This document shows, piece by piece, positions 58,560 through 64,000 of a stretch of 64,000 bases of DNA (position 1 is its first letter; the number at the start of each line of letters is the position of its first letter). The stretch is from Nannocystis sp. RBIL2 (lineage in GTDB: Bacteria; Myxococcota_A; Polyangia; Nannocystales; Nannocystaceae): the NCBI RefSeq assembly GCF_026626745.1, contig NZ_JAPNJW010000002.1:4984151-5048150 (forward strand), in the 5' to 3' direction. A program made the translations under genes and the position numbers. The notes below the pieces were generated by a model that saw only the letters and a program-made list of their open reading frames with translations, had not been told where the DNA came from and did not search any database.

Positions 58560-60947
58560 ATGTCCCCTCCCAAGATCCCGACCGTGGTGGTTCGCGGCCT
58601 CGAGCCCGAGGCCGCGGTCAGCTCGATCGCGCGCGACCGGCCGTCCCAGCCGCCGTGGTCGCGGATCTTGCTCGGCCTGGCGATCGCGGGCCCGGCCCTG
58701 TGGCTCGGCGGGGTGCCGTCGATCGTGGTGCCCGGCTTCTGCGCGGTGGTGCTGGCGCTGTGGATCCGCCTGTGTACGCGCAGCGAGCAGCCGCTGCGCG
58801 TGCCCTCCGGCGCGTTCATCGGCCTGTTCGCCGCCGGCCTGACGCTGCTGCAGTGGATGCCGCTGCCGCTGTTCGTGCGCGAGCTGGTGGCGCCCGGCCT
58901 CACTGCGCGGGTGGCCGCGGCGCTGACCGGCAGCGGCGCGACGGCGTGGCCGGGCCTCTCACCTGTCCCCGGGGACAGCGCGCTGGAGGCCGCGCGCCTG
59001 CTCGCGCTGACCGGCCTGTTCGTCGGCGCCGCGCAGCTGTCGTGGCGCGTCAGCGCCGGCCTGGTCGCGCTGGCCGGCTCGCTGGTGGCGCTGATCGGCC
59101 TCGCCCAGGCGGCCTTCGGCGTCGAGGCGATCTACGGCCTCTATCAGCCGCTGCAGGTCGACCCGACGATCACCCCGGCGCTGCTGACGACTTTCGTCAA
59201 CGCCAACCACCAGGCCGGCCTGTTCCTGCTCGGGATCTTCAGCGCCGGCGCGCTGGCGGTCCACATGCGGCTGCAGGGCCGCACGACCACCGACGCGGTC
59301 CTGGTCGGCCGCCTGCGCGAGCGCCGGCTGGCGGCCCTCGGGGCCCTGGCGATCCAGGGCGCGGCGCTGCTGCTGTCGCTGTCGCGGGCGGCGATCGTCG
59401 CCCTCGCGGTGGTCGCCCCCGTGGCGCTGATGCTCGCCTGGCGCAACGGACCTGTCCCTGCGGGCAGGTCCAAGTCGCGCGACCCGCAGGGCCGGCTGTG
59501 GCTGCAGCGCGGGGCCCTGGCGGCCGGGCTCGGGCTGCTCGCGCTGGTGGTCGCGCGCCAGGGCGCGTGGGCCGAGCTGTCGACGCTGTGGCGCGTCAAC
59601 GAGGCCGAGACCAAGTTCCGCATCGCCTCCGACGCGGTGGCGCTGATCGACCTGTCGCCGGCGCTCGGCGTGGGCCGCGGCGCCTTCCTCGACCTGTTCC
59701 CCGCCGTCGATTCGCGCCCGCTCGGCGTGGTCCACACCCACCTCGAGTCGGCCCCGGCGGCGATGCTGATCGAGTGGGGCCCGCTCGGCGGCGGCCTGGT
59801 CGCGCTGGGCCTCCTGTGGTGGTGGATCGCCGCCGTCTACAGCACCGGCAGCGGCCGCCACGTCAGCGCCCGCCGCGTCGCCCTGTGCGGCCCGCTGGCC
59901 CTGGCGATCCACAACCTCGCCGACTTCAACCTCGAGTTCCTCGGCGTCGCCGCGCCGCTGTGCGCCCTGGCCGGCGCGCTGTCGGAGCGCCGCGGCTTCT
60001 TCCGCGCCCCGGCCCGCCCGGCCATCCTCGTCGGCGGCCTCAGCCTGGCCGGCGCCGCCGCCCTGGCGCTGTGGGCCCAGCCCTACACCTGGCAGAACCG
60101 CACCGCCGGCGACGCCGCGGTTGTCTCCGGGGACATGTCCCCCGAGGCAGCTCAGAGGATGCGCCCGCTCGACGCCTCGTTGCACATCCTGCTGGCCCAG
60201 CGCGCGCTCGAGATCGAGGACTGGGCGCAGGCGCGGGCGCGGGCGACCGTGGCCAGCGAGCTGCAGCCGGCCAACTCCGACGCGTGGCTGCGGCGGGCCC
60301 ACGCCGCGCGCGAGCTGGGCGACGCGGCCGAGTCTGCGAGCTCGCTGGCGCGGACTCTGGCGACCATGCGCCACCCGCCCGACCTCGACCTGACGCGCTA
60401 CCTGCTGGGCCGCTACCCCAACGCCGAGGAGCTGGCGCCGCTGATGCCGAAGGAGCTGGCGCCGTGGACGGTGGTGATGGAGTCGCTGATCGCCGAGGCC
60501 CCGGCGTACGCGGCGATCCTCGCGGCCGCGCGCAGCCAGGTCGACGGCCGCGAGCCGCCGGTGTTGCACATGCAAGTCCGCCTGGCCCTCGCGCTCGACA
60601 ACCCCTCGCTGGCGCTCCACTATGCCCGCCTGCTCCGCATGCTCGCGCCGCACGAGGTCCACAGCCACCTGCTGCTGGCCCGCGCGCTCGAGAGCCAGCG
60701 GGTCCCGCGGGAGCGCGAGCTGCAGGGCGACCTCGAGGAGGCGCTGGCCCAGAACCTCGTCACCGAGCCGGCCCAGATCGCCCTGCTCGAGGAGAAGCTG
60801 CTCGGCTCGTACCTCCGCGACGGCCAGCCCGACGCCCTCGCCCGCGCCCGCGACCTGCTGCCCCGCCTGCTCGCCCGCCCCGGCGACCGCGCCGCCCTCC
60901 AGCGCCGCCACGCGCTCGAGCGAGCCCTGGTCCAGGCTGGTCGTTAG
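58560..60947 (+). CDS. O-antigen ligase/polymerase-like protein with TPR C-terminus
   Basis: The start MSPPKIPTVVVRGLEPEAAV was chosen; the ORF upstream is Pro-rich. 795 residues. Roughly residues 35-470 hold 10-12 membrane segments with a Wzy_C-type region: NANHQAGLFLLGIF, SLSRAAIVALAVV, GVGRGAFLDLFP, the conserved HTHLESAPAAMLIEWG (His and Glu of the WaaL/Wzy pattern) and HNLADFNLEFLG. The C-terminal ~300 residues are soluble TPR-like helices (ARARATVASELQPANSDAW, ARELGDAAESASSLARTL). This architecture is common in myxobacterial polysaccharide loci. Likely role: joining or polymerising lipid-linked glycan at the inner membrane. Several TGTCC-N4-GGGACA/GGGCAGG elements lie inside (58963, 59452, 60120-60150). 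Confidence 0.85.
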   Translation: MSPPKIPTVVVRGLEPEAAVSSIARDRPSQPPWSRILLGLAIAGPALWLGGVPSIVVPGFCAVVLALWIRLCTRSEQPLRVPSGAFIGLFAAGLTLLQWMPLPLFVRELVAPGLTARVAAALTGSGATAWPGLSPVPGDSALEAARLLALTGLFVGAAQLSWRVSAGLVALAGSLVALIGLAQAAFGVEAIYGLYQPLQVDPTITPALLTTFVNANHQAGLFLLGIFSAGALAVHMRLQGRTTTDAVLVGRLRERRLAALGALAIQGAALLLSLSRAAIVALAVVAPVALMLAWRNGPVPAGRSKSRDPQGRLWLQRGALAAGLGLLALVVARQGAWAELSTLWRVNEAETKFRIASDAVALIDLSPALGVGRGAFLDLFPAVDSRPLGVVHTHLESAPAAMLIEWGPLGGGLVALGLLWWWIAAVYSTGSGRHVSARRVALCGPLALAIHNLADFNLEFLGVAAPLCALAGALSERRGFFRAPARPAILVGGLSLAGAAALALWAQPYTWQNRTAGDAAVVSGDMSPEAAQRMRPLDASLHILLAQRALEIEDWAQARARATVASELQPANSDAWLRRAHAARELGDAAESASSLARTLATMRHPPDLDLTRYLLGRYPNAEELAPLMPKELAPWTVVMESLIAEAPAYAAILAAARSQVDGREPPVLHMQVRLALALDNPSLALHYARLLRMLAPHEVHSHLLLARALESQRVPRERELQGDLEEALAQNLVTEPAQIALLEEKLLGSYLRDGQPDALARARDLLPRLLARPGDRAALQRRHALERALVQAGR

Positions 60948-61042
60948 GACAGGTCACGCGTTCGACCGGGGCGGCCAATCGCAGCCCGGGGTGACTCGCA
61001 CCGAGCTGCGTGGCGGTCTTTGATGGCACCGCAGAAAGCGCC

Positions 61043-61072
61043 GAGGGCGGCGCGATCGCTCGCACCGCCCTC
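61043..61072 (-). terminator. Hairpin terminator candidate after fusA
   Basis: A 13-bp stem (61043-61055 with 61060-61072) has one position that is a G-U wobble only when read on the minus strand, and a GCGA loop on that strand. It lies 30 bases beyond the EF-G stop. Only a weak CTTTC follows, so it may be an imperfect terminator or a transcript-end stabiliser. Confidence 0.55.
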
Positions 61073-61101
61073 GAATGTGCGGACTTCTGGTCCGCCCGGG
61101 C

Positions 61102-63201
61102 TCAGCCCTTCTTGTTGCCGGCGTACTTCTTGATGAGGTCGTCCTGCACCTGGCGGGGGACCGCCTCGTAGCGCTCGAACTCCATCGTGTACTCGGCCTT
61201 GCCCTGCGACATGCTGCGCAGCTCGGTCGAGTAGCCGAACATCGTCGCCAGCGGGACGTGGGCCTCGATGACGCTGATGCCCATGCTCGACTCCGAGTTG
61301 ATGATGTTGCCGCGGCGACGGACCAGGCCGCCCTGGATGCCGCCCTGGAACTCCTCGGGCGTCTCGACGGCGACCTTCATGATCGGCTCGAGCACCTGCG
61401 GACCGGCCTTGGGCATGGTCTCCTTGAAGGCCGCGCGGGCGGCGATCTGGAACGCCATGTCGCTCGAGTCGACCGCGTGGGCCGCACCGTCGTTGACCTC
61501 CATCTCGACGCCGACGACGGGGAAGCCGATGAGCACGCCGCGGTCGAGCGACTGCTTGAAGCCGTTGTCGCACGACGGGATGTACTCACGCGGGATCTTG
61601 CCGCCGACGACGTTGTCGACGAAGCGGTAGGTCTTGTCCGGCGCGTCCTCGGGCAGCGGGCGCATCACGCCGCCGATCTTCGCGTACTGACCGGAGCCGC
61701 CGGTCTGCTTCTTGTGGATGTACGTGAAGGGCACCTCGGACGTGATGGTCTCGCGGTAGGCGACCTGCGGCTCGCCGACGGTGGTCTCGACCTGGTACTC
61801 GCGCTTCATGCGCTCGATGTAGATGTCGAGGTGCAGCTCACCCATGCCCTGGATGATGGTCTCGCCCGACTCCTCGTCGCGGTGGACGCGGAAGGTCGGG
61901 TCCTCCTTCGAGAAGCGGTTGAGCGCCTTCGAGAAGTTGGCGAGCCCGTCCTTCTTGGTCGGGGTGACGGCGTAGCTGATGACCGGCGCCGGCACGAACA
62001 TCGAGCGCATCGAGTAGACGACGTCGGAGCCGGTGAAGGTGTCGCCCGAGGCGCAGTCGATGCCGAAGAACGCCGCGATGTGACCCGCGCCGACCTCCTC
62101 GATGTCGACCATCTCGTCGGCGTGCATGCGCACGAGGCGACCGACCTTGTTCTTCTTGCCCGTGCGGGTGTTGAAGATCGTGTCGCCCTTCTTGACGTGG
62201 CCCTGGTAGATGCGGATGTAGGTCAGCTGACCGTACTTGCCCTCTTCGAGCTTGAACGCGAGGGCGCACAGCGGCGAGGCCTCGTCGCTCTTGAGGATGA
62301 CCTCGGTCTCCTTGCCGTCGTTGGCGATCTGGTAGGCGACGTTCTTCACCTCGTCGGGCGCCGGCAGGTACTTGACCACGCCGTCGAGCAGGTGCTGCAC
62401 GGCCTTGTTCTTGTAGGCCGAGCCGCAGAACACCGCGGTGAAGTTGAGCGACAGGGTCGCCTTGCGCAGCACCGGCACGATCTCCTCGGCGGTGACGTTG
62501 GCGCCGTCGCCCTCGAGGAAGCGCTCCATGATCGAGTCGTCGAAGTCGCCGAGCGCCTCGACCAGCTTGAGGCGGTACTCCTCGACCGCCTCCTTGAGGT
62601 GCTCGGGGCACGGCTCGCGGCGGATGTTCTCGCCGTTGTCGCCGTCGAAGTACAGCGCGTCACGGGTGAGCAGGTCGACGACGCCCTCGAACTGGTCCTC
62701 GGCGCCGATCGGGTAGGTGACGAGGTGGGCGTTGTGACGCAGCTTCTCGCGGAGCTGACGGGTGACCTTGAACGGGTCGGCGCCGGAGCGGTCCATCTTG
62801 TTGATGAACGCCAGCCGCGGCACGTTGTAGCGCTTCATCTGCCGGTCGACGGTGATCGACTGCGACTGCACGCCGGCGACCGAGCACAGCACGAGGATCG
62901 CGCCGTCGAGGACGCTGAGGGCGCGCTCGACCTCGATCGTGAAGTCGACGTGTCCGGGGGTGTCGATCAGGTTGAGGAAGTGGTCCTTCCACTCGAGGAA
63001 GGTGGCAGCCGACTGGATCGTGATGCCCTTCTCGCGCTCGAGGTCCATCGAGTCCATCGTCGCGCCGACGCCTGACTTGCCCTTGACCTCCTCGATCTTG
63101 TGGATCTTCCCCGAGTAGAACAGGATGCGCTCCGAGAGCGTCGTCTTGCCGGAGTCGATGTGCGCGGAGATCCCGATGTTTCGGACCTTTGCGAGTTCCA
63201 T
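61102..63201 (-). CDS. fusA: Elongation factor G, EF-G1 (organelle-like) type
   Basis: 699 residues, a full-length translational GTPase that drives ribosome translocation. G1 is AHIDSGKTT (with Ser where common bacterial EF-G has Ala), G2 region EREKGITIQSAATF, G3 DTPGH and G4 NKMD; domains II-V follow to the ending. The stretches YSGKIHKIEEVKGKSGVGAT, CSVAGVQSQSITVDRQMKRY and DSMDLEREKGI are those of the spirochaete/planctomycete/deltaproteobacterial EF-G1 subgroup that also gave rise to mitochondrial EF-G1. It is not in a str operon: no rpsL, rpsG or tuf is adjacent. This suggests a second EF-G or a relocated gene. Confidence 0.95.
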   Translation of the reverse strand: MELAKVRNIGISAHIDSGKTTLSERILFYSGKIHKIEEVKGKSGVGATMDSMDLEREKGITIQSAATFLEWKDHFLNLIDTPGHVDFTIEVERALSVLDGAILVLCSVAGVQSQSITVDRQMKRYNVPRLAFINKMDRSGADPFKVTRQLREKLRHNAHLVTYPIGAEDQFEGVVDLLTRDALYFDGDNGENIRREPCPEHLKEAVEEYRLKLVEALGDFDDSIMERFLEGDGANVTAEEIVPVLRKATLSLNFTAVFCGSAYKNKAVQHLLDGVVKYLPAPDEVKNVAYQIANDGKETEVILKSDEASPLCALAFKLEEGKYGQLTYIRIYQGHVKKGDTIFNTRTGKKNKVGRLVRMHADEMVDIEEVGAGHIAAFFGIDCASGDTFTGSDVVYSMRSMFVPAPVISYAVTPTKKDGLANFSKALNRFSKEDPTFRVHRDEESGETIIQGMGELHLDIYIERMKREYQVETTVGEPQVAYRETITSEVPFTYIHKKQTGGSGQYAKIGGVMRPLPEDAPDKTYRFVDNVVGGKIPREYIPSCDNGFKQSLDRGVLIGFPVVGVEMEVNDGAAHAVDSSDMAFQIAARAAFKETMPKAGPQVLEPIMKVAVETPEEFQGGIQGGLVRRRGNIINSESSMGISVIEAHVPLATMFGYSTELRSMSQGKAEYTMEFERYEAVPRQVQDDLIKKYAGNKKG

Positions 63202-63503
63202 GGTAGTGCTCTGCTGACCTTGCCGATGACGAGTGCAGGTGTCGGGGGTCCGGGCGTCCCGGCAAATGGGATGCGGAGCGAGTCCGCCGCCGGCCCTCCG
63301 AGCCTGTTGTGCTGCTCAACCCCTCGATCCTCGGACCTGGATGGCCCTCGGCGGGGGGGTTGAAGTTTTGCCCTGGAGCCCGAAAGACAACCCCTGTGGG
63401 TGCTTTTGAGCGCGCGGAGCATGCCACAAGGTGCCCCGCTTGGCCGCTTGAGGCTGCCCGGCGGGGCGTGATCGTCCGCACCCGCCCTGCGCGCCGCGAG
63501 CGC
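63202..63503. other. Gap between transketolase end and EF-G start; nothing seen
   Basis: 302 bases on the minus-strand path from the transketolase gene to EF-G. It should carry the EF-G promoter. No hairpin followed by T-run, no CATG element and no gene-like frame is apparent. Confidence 0.5.
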
Positions 63504-64000
63504 CTAGGGGAGCTCCAGCCAGTGCTTCACCACCGCCCCGGGCGTGAAGCCGAACCGCTCGGCGAGCAGCTTGCCCGGGGCGCTGGCGCCGTAGTGGTCG
63601 AGGCCGTGCTGGTGGGCCGCGAACCGGTCCCACCCGAACGTGGTGCCCGCCTCCACCGACAGGCGGCGCGAGATCTCGGGCGGTAGGACGCTGTCCTGAT
63701 AGGCCTTCGGCTGGGCGAGGAAGGCCTCCCAGCACGGCATCGAGACCACCCGCACGCGCTTTCCGTGGTCCGCGTGGAGCGTCTTGGCCGCGGCCAGCGC
63801 AGTCGCGACCTCGGAGCCGGTCGCCACCAGGATGCCGTCGAGCGGGCCCTCGGGCTGCCACAGCACGTAGGCGCCTTCGCCGATCTGCTCGCGCGTCTCG
63901 GCCATGATCGGCAGGTCCTGGCGCGTCAGCAGGATCACCGTGGCGCCGTCGGCGTGCCCGCGCTGCAGCGCCAGCCGCCACGCCGCCGCCGTCTCGCGCG
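63504..64000 (-). CDS. tkt: Transketolase, C-terminal part (gene continues beyond window)
   Basis: The 3' ~165 codons. The pyrimidine-domain end (ILLTRQDLPIM) and the C-terminal domain (GPLDGILVATGSEVATALAAAK in part, VRVVSMPCWEAFLAQ, LPPEISRRLSVEAGTTFGWDRF in part, HYGASAPGKLLAERFGFTPGAV in part) match transketolase, the thiamine-diphosphate enzyme that moves two-carbon units in the pentose-phosphate pathway. The Ser/Ala/Gly pattern of GASAPGK is the phosphate-binding loop. The 5' part lies to the right of the window. It shares strand with EF-G but is ~300 bases away. Confidence 0.93.
   Translation of the reverse strand, partial: RETAAAWRLALQRGHADGATVILLTRQDLPIMAETREQIGEGAYVLWQPEGPLDGILVATGSEVATALAAAKTLHADHGKRVRVVSMPCWEAFLAQPKAYQDSVLPPEISRRLSVEAGTTFGWDRFAAHQHGLDHYGASAPGKLLAERFGFTPGAVVKHWLELP

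Noticed and set aside
58181..60994. 937-residue plus-strand frame
   Set aside because: It overlaps the O-antigen-ligase-like gene in another phase and is Arg/Pro/Gly-rich throughout.
61075..63075. Long plus-strand frame opposite EF-G
   Set aside because: It is the antisense of fusA, rich in Val/Asp/Leu/Arg without domains.
1..64000. tRNA, rRNA, insertion sequences or prophage genes
   Set aside because: No cloverleaf-like segment, rRNA core, transposase motif or phage structural gene was recognised on either strand.

Overview
The window looks like chromosome from a myxobacterium, most likely a Nannocystis-type member of the Myxococcota. This rests on very high GC, codons that are G/C at nearly every third position, many GTG and TTG starts, and a dense set of lipoproteins whose lipobox is followed by a long Thr/Ser/Gly linker. 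Two Kazal-domain proteins also end in a MYXO-CTERM-like tail (Cys, hydrophobic helix, Arg cluster), and the EF-G is of the organelle-like EF-G1 type. The genus is inferred, not proven. I see no rRNA, tRNA, CRISPR array, transposase or prophage.

Layout. 161-2570: an ArsR/SRPBCC regulator pair, then an unknown gene whose 3' end is frameshifted. 2779-14206: surface and lipoprotein genes (a TPR protein, a DUF4331-like protein split into two adjacent ORFs, a Cys-rich duplicated lipoprotein, two IgGFc-binding-like lipoproteins, a ferritin-like lipoprotein, a YdcF-like membrane protein). 14280-21393: a tandemly duplicated block on the minus strand. The complete copy reads gluzincin metallopeptidase, Kazal inhibitor, beta-propeller lipoprotein, joined by TTGA and ATGA overlaps. 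The second copy keeps the Kazal and propeller genes but only the last ~50 codons of the peptidase. 21582-31429: an arrestin-like Spo0M relative, a SulP transporter with beta-carbonic anhydrase, a SET-domain protein, an RCC1 lipoprotein, a LiaF-like protein and a VWA-like lipoprotein. 32577-37012: a P-free membrane-lipid region, with BtaA/BtaB betaine-lipid synthesis divergent from two glycolipid-type glycosyltransferases. 39374-44703: a VgrG-PAAR pair divergent from a P-loop ATPase plus an adaptor with an inactive-STAND-like half and effector-associated (death-like) domains. 44780-50317: AraC/SDR, an octahaem cytochrome, and a tandem pair of Uma2-type genes (the first frameshifted). 50351-60947: an aminotransferase-V protein, then exopolysaccharide functions (Wzc-like kinase, GH114 hydrolase, beta-helix lipoprotein, O-antigen-ligase/TPR protein). 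61102-64000: EF-G and the C-terminus of transketolase.

The most striking non-gene signal is a family of short dispersed hairpins with an exact 14-nt period: CATG, ten bases of the form YCY-N4-RGR, CATG again. They occur singly or as chains of up to seven boxes. Chains sit in six of the nine convergent intergenic gaps longer than 60 bp, and in several divergent or tandem gaps. Diverged CNTG/CANG forms and a few full copies lie inside genes. They resemble REP/BIME elements in placement, but I do not recognise the family.
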